A stretch of 8,950 nucleotides of DNA from JBLIRR01 sp049472395 (GTDB lineage: Bacteria; SZUA-182; DTGQ01; JBLIRR01): positions 1 through 8,950 of the forward strand of contig JBLIRR010000090.1 in the NCBI GenBank assembly GCA_049472395.1. The letters run 5' to 3'. Both the position numbers and the translations under genes were made by a program. The notes beneath the pieces are model-generated. The model was given only the letters and a program-made list of their open reading frames with translations, ran no database searches and had not been told where the DNA came from. Shown one piece after another: positions 1-6,315 of the stretch. Position 1 is the stretch's first letter; each line of letters begins with the position of its first letter.

Positions 1-553
1 GAAGTAAACCTAAAGCAACCAGATCCATACCCGTGCCGCTTTCACCGGGTAGAAGCACAGTGGCGTCAGTACCAGCCACCTGTTGTATTGAACGCAACAA
101 TTTTTTTAATTCTTTGCTTTGTCCGACAAATTTGATATTATGCTGAAGAACTTTGGGTTCGATTTTCGCAGCGCGATCAAATGCAATGGTTTCGCTCATG
201 GCCCTTCCCACCGCATCTCGCAGTGCATCAGGCTCAAAGGGTTTTATCAAAAAATCCACGGCTCCTGCCCTCATCCCTTCCACGGCAGCTTCAACAGTTG
301 CATGTGCCGTAATAATAATCACATCAGGAAAGGAAACCTCAGGTAATTTTTGTAAGCGATGCATTGTTTCGATCCCATCAATTCCCGGCAGCCTCAAGTC
401 TAAAACTGCCAGATCGAAAGGCTCTTTTTTCGCTCTCGTAATCGCATCCTCTCCTGAGCCCACACCGATTATAGAATGACCTTCTCGGGTGAGGATATCC
501 GATATTAGCTCTCGGATATTAATTTCATCCTCTACTACTAAAATATGTGCCAT
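1..553 (-). CDS. NtrC-type sigma-54 response regulator, 3' part cut off by the window edge
   Basis: The visible 184 residues hold a complete receiver domain (about 3-118) and the beginning of a sigma-54 AAA+ domain (from about 140). Receiver landmarks are present: acidic pair E8/D9, phospho-acceptor D52 in VLDLRLPG, T82 and K104 in FLIKPFEP. The AAA+ part starts FVGQSKELKKLL and reaches Walker A, which reads GESGTGMDLVA (170-180) where the family has GESGTGKELVA, so the ATP-binding lysine is Met176. The ATG at 553 has a GGGGAGA Shine-Dalgarno 5 nt upstream and lies 16 nt after the kinase stop, so the two genes are one operon. A full protein would be about 450 residues with a C-terminal HTH; the GAFTGA loop, Walker B and HTH lie outside the window. 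The family assignment is firm; the effect of the Met substitution is inference. Confidence 0.93.
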   Translation of the reverse strand, partial: MAHILVVEDEINIRELISDILTREGHSIIGVGSGEDAITRAKKEPFDLAVLDLRLPGIDGIETMHRLQKLPEVSFPDVIIITAHATVEAAVEGMRAGAVDFLIKPFEPDALRDAVGRAMSETIAFDRAAKIEPKVLQHNIKFVGQSKELKKLLRSIQQVAGTDATVLLPGESGTGMDLVALGLL

Positions 554-569
554 AATTTCTCCCCGAAGG

Positions 570-2132
570 TTAGCACCCCGATGTAGGGATGCGGATAATA
601 AAACGCGCTCCTCCACCTATATCGTTCGTTGCCATGAGAAAGCCGCCATGGCTCTTTATGATTGTTAAAGCTATGCTCAAACCCAAACCAATCCCCCCTT
701 CTCGTGTTGTGTAAAAAGGCTTAAAGAGCTGATCGGTATTGTTACACAAAAATCCAGGGCCATTGTCAGATACCTCAATAACGAACCACGTATCTTTCAC
801 ATCACGGTCCCATCGTGAATGCACTCTGATCCGGCCTTTGCCTTCCGTTGCCTGGGCTGCATTTAAAAGTAGGTTGTATACAGCTTCCTCAATGCCGTTT
901 CCATCCGCAACCACATGAGCACTTTCATCACAAAGGTCCGTGTCCACGCAGCCCTCTTTTTTTAGTTCTCTCGATGCTTTAAGTAACATCACTGCCCGTT
1001 GGCAGATTAAATTAAGATCAACTCGCATCTGCTTTTTCGGAATATCACGGCTTAGACCGAGCAAGTATGAGATACGTCCATCGATTCTCCTCGCTTCATC
1101 GGCAATTATATTCAAACCCTTTTCAAAAGATGAATCAATCGATTTGCCTTTATGCAGATCCTCAAGCAATAGCGTTGCATAACCCTTTATCGGGCCAAGT
1201 GGATTTTTAATTTCATGCGCTACCTGGGCAGCCATTTCTCCCACAATACGCAAACGTTCCGCTTGCTGCAAACGAGAGCGCATTTGTTCAAGGTCCCTGT
1301 GGAGTATCTCACATTCTCGCTGGATACGAGCTATATGGGGGAAGAATATCCTTTCAATAATTATTGAGAGCTGAGGTCCGAGCCACGAGAAACCTAGTGC
1401 CGAAATAAGCGCAACTCCCACAAGGCTGAGTAACACCCACAAGGGAGGCTCACTCTCAAGAAACCATGAGATTAGTGTAAGAGGGATGAATAAAAGGCCA
1501 CCGGAAATTACAGCATATACGAGCCATACCATCCCATGGTTGAGTAATTTCTCCTGTTCTATCCATTGTCTCCGCAGCGATATAATCAATATTGCCTGAA
1601 TACCTAGTATAATTCCTACCTCGTCATAGGGACGATAAAGTGAGGGAAAAAAAATGGATACAAAAGAAAAAAGGCCAGCAACTCCGAAAGAAAGAGCAAG
1701 CACGCATAGAATAATTCCTGCATCATCACCAAAAGATGCATGTCGTAAGCTTACTAAAACAGCTCCATACCCGAACATAAGCATAACAGAACTTACCGGG
1801 AAAGAGTTGAGTGGCATAAAAGCCGGAAATGGAAGAGCTATGATCACCAAAAAAAGCATAAATCCAGGGAGCCACTGAGCAGAAAATTTACGATCGATTA
1901 TTTGACTTAACCAGAGAGGGCTTAGGATTAAGCTCATCTCCCTCATAATGAAAGGTCCCCTCCCCTGGCCTGTCCATCGCTCCCATAAAAAGGCAGCGGT
2001 CCATCCGGATACACAGAAAGATAACAACCCCAGAGGCCGCCCTAGATACTTGTCACGACTTACAATACAGGCAAATCCAATCAATAGGTTAATTGAGAAA
2101 ATAATAATTATTAATATTTCCTTTACTTCCAC
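570..2132 (-). CDS. Multi-pass membrane sensor histidine kinase, cognate of the adjacent NtrC-type regulator
   Basis: This 520-residue protein has an N-terminal half rich in hydrophobic helices (about eight, residues 5-250), a short coiled linker (about 265-295), then a kinase core. The H-box is GEMAAQVAHEIKNPLGPIKG with phospho-acceptor H306. The N-box is EEAVYNLLLNAAQAT (N420, N424), the G1 box DNGPGF (456-461), the F-box FKPFYTTREGG and the G2 box GIGLGLSIA (480-488). It should autophosphorylate on H306 and pass the phosphate to D52 of the regulator encoded next. No PAS, HAMP or periplasmic sensor domain is recognisable, so the signal is probably read by the membrane helices themselves. 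The start is GTG, preceded by a strong AGGAGG with 6-nt spacing. It diverges from the sigma-54-promoted genes to its right, suggesting it controls them. Confidence 0.95.
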   Translation of the reverse strand: MEVKEILIIIIFSINLLIGFACIVSRDKYLGRPLGLLSFCVSGWTAAFLWERWTGQGRGPFIMREMSLILSPLWLSQIIDRKFSAQWLPGFMLFLVIIALPFPAFMPLNSFPVSSVMLMFGYGAVLVSLRHASFGDDAGIILCVLALSFGVAGLFSFVSIFFPSLYRPYDEVGIILGIQAILIISLRRQWIEQEKLLNHGMVWLVYAVISGGLLFIPLTLISWFLESEPPLWVLLSLVGVALISALGFSWLGPQLSIIIERIFFPHIARIQRECEILHRDLEQMRSRLQQAERLRIVGEMAAQVAHEIKNPLGPIKGYATLLLEDLHKGKSIDSSFEKGLNIIADEARRIDGRISYLLGLSRDIPKKQMRVDLNLICQRAVMLLKASRELKKEGCVDTDLCDESAHVVADGNGIEEAVYNLLLNAAQATEGKGRIRVHSRWDRDVKDTWFVIEVSDNGPGFLCNNTDQLFKPFYTTREGGIGLGLSIALTIIKSHGGFLMATNDIGGGARFIIRIPTSGC

Positions 2133-2182
2133 TACACACCTCCTCTTTCTTTTTTCGGCATTATGAATACATCGTCGCTAGA

Positions 2183-2231
2183 TTGCAATAATTGGCACAC
2201 ATGCGCAAAGGGCCCCTCTTGGGTATTGCAT
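2183..2231. promoter_or_regulatory. Candidate enhancer (upstream activating sequence) for the sigma-54 promoter
   Basis: Three related half-sites cluster here: TTGCAA (2183-2188), ATGCGCAA (2201-2208) and TTGCAT (2226-2231). The last two form an imperfect inverted repeat. The cluster sits roughly 70-120 nt upstream of the start predicted for the 2274 promoter, the usual distance for NtrC-type activators. Sequence alone cannot show that the neighbouring regulator binds it, and short AT-rich half-sites occur by chance. Confidence 0.25.
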
Positions 2232-2273
2232 ATAACATATTGAAATAAAAAGAGGATGTCATATTTTAAAGAA

Positions 2274-2289
2274 TGGCACTCCCTTTGCT
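2274..2289 (+). promoter_or_regulatory. Sigma-54 (RpoN) -24/-12 promoter
   Basis: The sequence TGGCAC, five bases, TTGCT matches the sigma-54 consensus TGGCAC-N5-TTGCW at every fixed position, with the required spacing between GG and GC. Taking C2288 as -12 puts the transcription start near 2300, leaving an 88-nt leader before the ATG at 2388. That leader contains a possible bulged hairpin (GCACCAT 2328-2334 with ATGGGTGC 2345-2352). A divergent sigma-54-type regulator operon next door strengthens the call, because such promoters need an enhancer-binding activator. Confidence 0.82.
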
Positions 2290-2387
2290 TTTACAATACA
2301 GTCATATCACGAAGCTTTGGCATGGAAGCACCATTGGCATTCATATGGGTGCAGCACAAAACCAAAAAAATAAAGGGGGATAAAAAA

Positions 2388-3146
2388 ATGAGATTAAAAA
2401 GCACTAAATGGTTCATTATTAGGGGATTTTTACTTGTATCATTCATTTTAATGGGTATAGGCTTTTTCAACGAACGTGCACCAGTATGGGTTTTCTATGT
2501 GGGATTTGCCTTGATGTTGCTGATAATTCCTTGTGCGGTGGTTGCTCGATTTGGGACTTCGGCATTCTTCGTGTCACTTGCCTTTCTCTTCGGACTTATG
2601 TGCCTTCTGATATACGACGAAATCATCATTGTGCCAATAATACACAAAGAATATCATGATCCTATTCAACGAATCCACGAGGAAGATGATCATCTAGAAG
2701 AGAAGAACCCACCCTATATTAGGCACTTTGTTGAGAAGGGAAATATCAGGCACGGAGAGTATTATTTTAATAAAAGCTCGGCTATTTTCGGTATTGATCT
2801 AGGAGAGGCTACAGGGGCTGAAAACAAATTAGCAAAGAGGATCTATCCTACATTTCGAAAAGCAGTTGAGGCTTCGAGCGCATTTGATTGCGATGTGCTT
2901 CCCTCTGTTGAATTGATCGACGGCTATTGCAAATATCTTGATGACCGGCTGTTTGCGGGGATTGAGGAATATGTTCACAGCGGATCAAGTATTTACCCTG
3001 GTGGCATACAAGGTTTCCTTACTGCTCTGCTCACAAAGCTGCTGCAAAAGAGCCAGAGGCAAGGCCAATACAGCGCCTCCTTTCAGATATGGAGAGTATG
3101 GCACACCTTGTTCATCAGCACACATAAACGATACACCTCACAGTAG
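2388..3146 (+). CDS. Three-helix membrane protein of unknown family, first gene of a sigma-54-promoted pair
   Basis: I do not recognise the family. The 252-residue product has three hydrophobic helices (about 8-27, 32-53, 58-86), then a hydrophilic region of about 165 residues beginning with the charged stretch RIHEEDDHLEEK (95-106). No signal-peptidase site or catalytic motif stands out. Four Cys occur (49, 72, 168, 181). A GG pair sits at 205-206 (IYPGGIQGF), mentioned only because C39 peptidases often cut after GG. The ATG at 2388 is chosen because AGGGGG lies about 9 nt upstream; the frame is open back to 2256, but that earlier start would lie upstream of the sigma-54 promoter. The C39-like peptidase gene starts 6 nt after its stop, so the two are co-transcribed and may act together. 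Confidence 0.8.
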   Translation: MRLKSTKWFIIRGFLLVSFILMGIGFFNERAPVWVFYVGFALMLLIIPCAVVARFGTSAFFVSLAFLFGLMCLLIYDEIIIVPIIHKEYHDPIQRIHEEDDHLEEKNPPYIRHFVEKGNIRHGEYYFNKSSAIFGIDLGEATGAENKLAKRIYPTFRKAVEASSAFDCDVLPSVELIDGYCKYLDDRLFAGIEEYVHSGSSIYPGGIQGFLTALLTKLLQKSQRQGQYSASFQIWRVWHTLFISTHKRYTSQ

Positions 3147-3152
3147 AGAGAA

Positions 3153-4007
3153 ATGAGTATGTATATGACACTATGCATGGATATCATACTTTGTGTAATT
3201 TTTGTATATACAGGCTATTGGGAAGCCCGTCGTGTGCTTGCACGACAACCACGCATTACATTGGAAAATGCGCTGGAACAAGCACATTATCTCTTTATAC
3301 TTATTCCCTTAAGTCTTATTCCAATGTGCTTAAGCCTGCTCCTCAAAGGCAGAAGGAGTATCTTGTGGCATATGCCCCTATGGTTACAGTATAATCTCAC
3401 CAGTATAAACTGGGGGATCATTCTAAGCATAGTAATTTTTCTATTTGCCCTTGCCTCAGGATTAGCTTTGCACACACACCATCACAAACGCTGGAGGATT
3501 ATAGGGTCTCTTTTTATCGTTGTTATCTCTATACAGATCAGCCAGTTTCTCTCTATACGACCTATTGCTGCCCACCTTACGGAAAATCTCATAAACGATG
3601 GTATTATCCTTCAGACAACCGGCGTTACCTGTTGCGCTGCATCCGCAGCGAATATTGCCCGGATATTCGGCATCGAGAAAACCGAAAAAGAGATGGCGCA
3701 CCTTTTTGGCACAACATTTCAAGGCACCTCGGTTGCACAGGTAGTATACGGCATGAGAAAACTAGGATTTCTCTGCACAATGCGAGATTTACACGTGCCC
3801 GATCCCACATTGCTTCGTCCGCCAGCTATGCTATTCATTGATCACCCACTCACCGGGCCGGAATCCCATGCAGTTGTGTATGTTGGCTCTCTAAATGGAA
3901 GGGCGGAGATTTGGGATTCTGTGATGGGAAAGAGATTTTTCTCTGAGAATGATCTCACCTTTATCTGGCATTGCAAGGCAATTGAGATCAATATCCAAGC
4001 CCCATGA
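3153..4007 (+). CDS. Membrane-anchored C39-family cysteine peptidase-like protein
   Basis: The 284-residue protein has about four hydrophobic helices (8-21, 45-64, 84-105, 117-135) followed by a papain-fold C39-like domain (about 150-284). The fingerprint is Q154-x5-C160 in QTTGVTCCAASAANIARIFG, the conserved TTFQGTSVAQVVYGMRKLGF stretch (187-206), H239 in ESHAVVYVG and D255 in AEIWDSVMG. These supply the oxyanion Gln and the Cys-His-Asp triad expected of C39 peptidases. Known C39 domains mostly remove double-glycine leaders at the front of ABC exporters; here there is no ABC or exporter domain, only membrane helices, so the substrate is unknown. The Gly that usually follows the nucleophile is Cys161. 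AGAGAG lies close upstream; the in-frame ATG at 3159 has slightly better spacing and is an alternative start. Transcription presumably comes from the sigma-54 promoter at 2274. Confidence 0.85.
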   Translation: MSMYMTLCMDIILCVIFVYTGYWEARRVLARQPRITLENALEQAHYLFILIPLSLIPMCLSLLLKGRRSILWHMPLWLQYNLTSINWGIILSIVIFLFALASGLALHTHHHKRWRIIGSLFIVVISIQISQFLSIRPIAAHLTENLINDGIILQTTGVTCCAASAANIARIFGIEKTEKEMAHLFGTTFQGTSVAQVVYGMRKLGFLCTMRDLHVPDPTLLRPPAMLFIDHPLTGPESHAVVYVGSLNGRAEIWDSVMGKRFFSENDLTFIWHCKAIEINIQAP

Positions 4008-4174
4008 TCCCATGATTATTCCGGAAACACCAGGATCATCAATTTGCTAGCGAAGCTCCTCCCCAAACCGACAAGGATAAAGACTTATTTTCGGCGGAGC
4101 TTCTCGATGCTGGTTACTATATTACAACTGGTATTCTTCGAAAACTCGGGGAATGAGTCGAAAACAAGGAATTT
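4008..4174. other. Interval between the peptidase gene and lpxC, no confirmed gene
   Basis: No confident gene is seen. An inverted repeat, ATGATCC (4004-4010) with GGATCAT (4033-4039), overlaps the peptidase stop codon; it has a 22-nt loop and no T-tract, so it is not a convincing terminator. On the plus strand one frame is open from 4016 to the TAG at 4262, broken only by a TGA at 4154. It reads protein-like in part (ELLDAGYYITTGILRKLGE, 4094-4153), but it has no start codon or ribosome site and its right half is antisense to the lpxC remainder. It could be a scrap of a lost gene. Confidence 0.4.
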
Positions 4175-4251
4175 TTAGACCAAGCAAGTGCCTTTGAGCT
4201 TATTATAGATAGCCTTGCTCGTTTCTATATTTTGCCCCGTTATTCCAATTA
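4175..4251 (-). pseudogene. Out-of-frame remainder of the lpxC C-terminus
   Basis: Just where the lpxC frame stops the DNA contains a short TA repeat (minus-strand ATTATATAATT). Removing one TA restores a frame that continues IIGITGQNIETSKAIYNKL and ends at a TAA at 4175-4177. This gives a protein of about 279 residues, the normal LpxC length, and the pieces IIG and NKL match the family's C-terminal pattern. At the position of the catalytic His (SGHAL in E. coli) the sequence reads TSKAI, so even the repaired protein appears to lack it. The alignment was made by eye. Confidence 0.5.
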
Positions 4252-5013
4252 TATAATCGAATAGCCCGATAAATAAAGATCTCCGATAAGATCTAAAATT
4301 TTATGGGCAATTAGTTCATCTTTAAATCTTAGCTTTCCATTGATTATATTGTCCTTGCCAAGAACCACCGCATTGTCAAGTGAGCCTCCTTTAGCAAGCC
4401 CGTTTTTTCTTAATAAATCTACTTCTTCTAAAAATCCGAATGTTCTCGCCTTGGCTATTTTATCTATAAATGTCTTATTGTTAATTTCATATTTGAGACT
4501 TTTGTTTTTTAATAAATGATGGTTAAAGTTTATTTTATATAAAACTGATAATTTCTTAGCATTAGGTTTTATTTTTATATATTTGTCTCTATCTATTATT
4601 GAGACTGTTTTTTTTAGGATTAGGTTGGTTATCGCTTTATGCTGTTCTATGATACCTGCATTTTGTAATAATTCTACAAATGGGAAGGCACTCCCATCCA
4701 TAGCAGGAATTTCTGGCCCGTTTATTTCTACAATAATATTATTTATTTGTAGGCCGGCAAAAGCTGCCATAAGGTGCTCAATAGTCCTAATATTGAATTC
4801 GTTATTTCCTATAGTAGTTGCAAACGCGGTATCTTTTATATTCTCAGGTAAAGCGTCAATGATAGAATTACTGGAGATATCAGTACGGATAAATCTGATA
4901 CCGGTATCTATTGGAGCTGGCTTTAAGAATAATTTAACAGGGATGCCTGTATGTAAACCTATTCCTGTACAGCTTACTGTTTTTTTTATTGTTTTTTGAA
5001 AAATTGTATTCAT
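4249..5013 (-). CDS. lpxC: UDP-3-O-acyl-N-acetylglucosamine deacetylase (LpxC), C-terminally shortened
   Basis: LpxC removes the acetyl group in the first committed step of lipid A synthesis in the cytoplasm. Family landmarks run throughout: start TVSCTGIGLHTG, RTIEHLMAAFAGL with zinc ligand H80 and neighbouring E79, NGPEIPAMDGSAFPFV, KARTFGFLEEV (T191), GLAKGGSLDNAVVL, and HKILDLIGDLYLSG with zinc ligands H237 and D241. The protein is 254 residues against about 280-305 usual, and stops at GYSII, before the segment that normally carries the catalytic C-terminal His (H265 in E. coli). A plausible continuation lies downstream in another frame. The gene stands alone and is AT-rich, not beside ftsZ or other lpx genes, so it may be a second or acquired copy. 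The ATG at 5013 has AAGAAG upstream. The family is certain; activity is doubtful. Confidence 0.9.
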   Translation of the reverse strand: MNTIFQKTIKKTVSCTGIGLHTGIPVKLFLKPAPIDTGIRFIRTDISSNSIIDALPENIKDTAFATTIGNNEFNIRTIEHLMAAFAGLQINNIIVEINGPEIPAMDGSAFPFVELLQNAGIIEQHKAITNLILKKTVSIIDRDKYIKIKPNAKKLSVLYKINFNHHLLKNKSLKYEINNKTFIDKIAKARTFGFLEEVDLLRKNGLAKGGSLDNAVVLGKDNIINGKLRFKDELIAHKILDLIGDLYLSGYSII

Positions 5014-5138
5014 GTTTATTCTTCTTAAATTTTGATTAAATTATTTATGGCATTGTGTATTATGCAAGAAGGCTTCTTAATTTCATAAACATTATTTCTA
5101 TTCAACACCATTGAATTCAATTCATAAAGGTTTGCCTC

Positions 5139-5486
5139 TCAGAGAGTGATCCCGTCATAAAGAAGCGCGTTGCTAAAGTGATAGCGACCAAAGTCTTTGG
5201 AACCTGGGGTGTCTAGAACAAACGCATTTAGACATACGCAGCCCTTTCTGGCGATAATGCCGCCGTTCATTGTCTTACAATCACGTCTTCGCCCATCGTA
5301 GTTGTCATAATCCAGAGCGGCGATGTGACAGCCCCCAGCTTCAGTTCTAACGGGCGCCGTCAGCGATGATTTTGGACAATATTTCTTCCAAATAACAGCG
5401 CCGCCTGAGTAGATGCATTCCAGATATGCTCCGTGAGAAGTGCCTGCGATAAAAATACCTACAGTCTCACCCCAACTATTATCCAA
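5139..5486 (-). CDS. Unrecognised Cys-rich reading frame, probably a gene fragment
   Basis: I do not recognise this 115-codon frame. It has six Cys (24, 37, 53, 70, 83, 85), many Gly and aromatic residues, and stretches such as GGCHIAALDYDNYDGRR and GRYHFSNALLYDGITL that look like an extracellular beta-rich domain. It is visibly more GC-rich than the sequence on either side. The only start is TTG at 5486, directly preceded by an in-frame TGA and without a Shine-Dalgarno, so it is more likely the tail of a lost gene than a complete one. Its stop lies in a small palindrome, CTCTC-A-GAGAG (5135-5145). A chance frame cannot be excluded. Confidence 0.35.
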   Translation of the reverse strand: MDNSWGETVGIFIAGTSHGAYLECIYSGGAVIWKKYCPKSSLTAPVRTEAGGCHIAALDYDNYDGRRRDCKTMNGGIIARKGCVCLNAFVLDTPGSKDFGRYHFSNALLYDGITL

Positions 5487-5881
5487 TCACTGGGCTTAAT
5501 CTTTATAAGTAATCATTCTCTTAATATCTAAAATACACTATGTACAACACTTGAATTTTATTTCTCTAAATCTTTGAAACGGTTTTGTAAATACCCTATC
5601 TCATATGCCATTCCTCTTTCTTTCTAATTTTCATCTCATAGATAATTTATTTTTTCTCTAGTAACAATCGTTATCTATTTTTATCTATTAAACTAATACC
5701 GAGAATTATCAAAGCTCACAATAAAGCTATTCAACGTATAAATTTTTATATATACTCTCCGTTTTTTTGAGCAAGACTAATGCCACAGAAAAAATCAGCG
5801 TGAGCCTCATAACTTATTGTTTTTAAGTATATTGTAAAAACAATTTTTGTCGTGAGGTGACACATTTCGTCATTTTCCCTT
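5487..5881. other. AT-rich non-coding stretch with a hairpin
   Basis: No gene is visible in either strand; stops are frequent in all frames. The only clear structure is a perfect 9-bp inverted repeat, ATTGTTTTT (5816-5824) and AAAAACAAT (5836-5844), with an 11-nt loop and followed by TTTTG. It resembles a weak terminator, but no gene ends just before it. It stops about 40 bp short of the IS end at 5882. Confidence 0.5.
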
Positions 5882-5923
5882 TGTCCTTCCCGAAAATTCA
5901 TTTTGCGAAAAATCGGTGGGGTA
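5882..5923 (+). repeat. Inverted repeat, left copy of the IS end
   Basis: This 42-bp stretch matches the reverse complement of 6316-6357 at 38 of 42 positions, with all four differences being transitions. It forms the transposase-distal end of the IS remnant. The core is CCCGAAAATTCATTT followed by GCGAAAAATCGGT. Confidence 0.85.
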
Positions 5924-5943
5924 GTGTTTCAGAAATCCGATTT

Positions 5944-6069
5944 TCAGAAATTTGATGACCGGACCATTCGATCAGTTAGTTTGATTCTGGGCTTTCTATC
6001 TTTTCTTTTGTATACCTTGAGCTGATGTCGAAGAACCGCATTTTCAATGAATTCAATGGATACGAATAT
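5944..6069 (-). pseudogene. N-terminal fragment of an integrase-type (rve) transposase
   Basis: On the minus strand the frame reads IEFIENAVLRHQLKVYKRK, then DRKPRIKLTDRMV, and stops at 5944. The pattern ENLALRQQLAVYKR...RP.L...DR is a hallmark of the N-terminus of integrase-core transposases of the IS481/IS3-like type. Only about 35-40 residues remain; the DDE catalytic domain (roughly 250 residues) is gone and the frame runs directly toward the other IS end. The frame is open upstream to 6135, but the part beyond 6081 is antisense to the ABC-F scrap and does not belong to it. Confidence 0.6.
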
Positions 6070-6081
6070 TCGGGAAGGACA
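6063..6081 (-). repeat. Third copy of the IS end motif, transposase-proximal end
   Basis: Read on the minus strand this begins TGTCCTTCCCGAATATTCG, matching the tip of the 5882 end (17 of the first 18) and then diverging, as expected of the opposite end of the same element. It abuts the first base of recognisable ABC-F sequence at 6082. Confidence 0.6.
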
Positions 6082-6267
6082 ATAGATATCGCACATGCTC
6101 CTCACATTATCATTATGGATGAACCAACAAACCATTTAGACCTGCCCTCCATCGAATGTCTTGAAGCAGCATTGGCATGTTGCCCATGTAGCCTCCTGTT
6201 GGTAAGTCATGATAGTATCTTTCTTGAGAATCTCACTGATTACAGCTACTGCTGTAACTTGAATTAA
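6082..6267 (+). pseudogene. ABC-F ATPase fragment (Walker B to H-switch)
   Basis: The translated scrap reads IDIAHAPHIIIMDEP, TNHLDLPSIECLEAALA, then LLLVSHDSIFLENLTDY before breaking down to a TAA at 6265. MDEPTNHLD (Walker B with the D-loop) and LVSHD (H-switch) are diagnostic of the ABC-F family of ribosome-associated ATPases; the NHLD form is specific to it. Walker A, the signature LSGG and the other nucleotide-binding domain are missing: about 50 residues of a protein that usually exceeds 500. An ATG at 6025 gives an 80-codon frame, but its first 19 codons derive from the IS remnant. It is not expected to function. Confidence 0.8.
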
Positions 6268-6315
6268 TGATCTTTTTACCTTCTAAAGATTCCTGGAGAT
6301 GGAATTTTAAAACTT

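Larger units (their letters stand above)
5882..6081 (-). mobile_element. Internally deleted remnant of a TGT-ended insertion sequence
   Basis: Both ends begin TGTCCTTCCCGAA reading inward: 5882 onward on the plus strand and 6081 backward on the minus strand, agreeing at 17 of the first 18 positions. Between them lies the N-terminal piece of an rve/DDE integrase-type transposase on the minus strand, starting just inside the 6081 end. The remnant is exactly 200 bp, so the catalytic core has been deleted, making it a MITE-like derivative. TGT tips and an integrase-type transposase fit the IS481 group, but I cannot name the element. No target-site duplication is obvious. Confidence 0.6.

Noticed and set aside
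153..479. Plus-strand frame of 108 codons
   Set aside because: It is antisense to the receiver domain of the response regulator, which has all family landmarks on the other strand.
2192..2206. Second sigma-54-like site (TGGCAC at 2193)
   Set aside because: The -12 element is absent: the GC needed at fixed spacing is not there.
2256..2387. Upstream extension of the three-helix protein gene (44 extra codons)
   Set aside because: The extension would start before the sigma-54 promoter and its predicted transcript start near 2300; it lacks hydrophobic or conserved character, and a good ribosome site precedes 2388.
4583..4999. Plus-strand frame of 138 codons with hydrophobic stretches
   Set aside because: It is antisense to lpxC, which matches its family along its whole length.
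5816..5844. Rho-independent terminator
   Set aside because: The stem is entirely AT apart from one GC pair and no gene ends nearby; kept only as a hairpin note.
6025..6081. ATG 6025 as a true start of the ABC-F gene
   Set aside because: These 19 codons fall inside the IS remnant and do not resemble ABC-F sequence.
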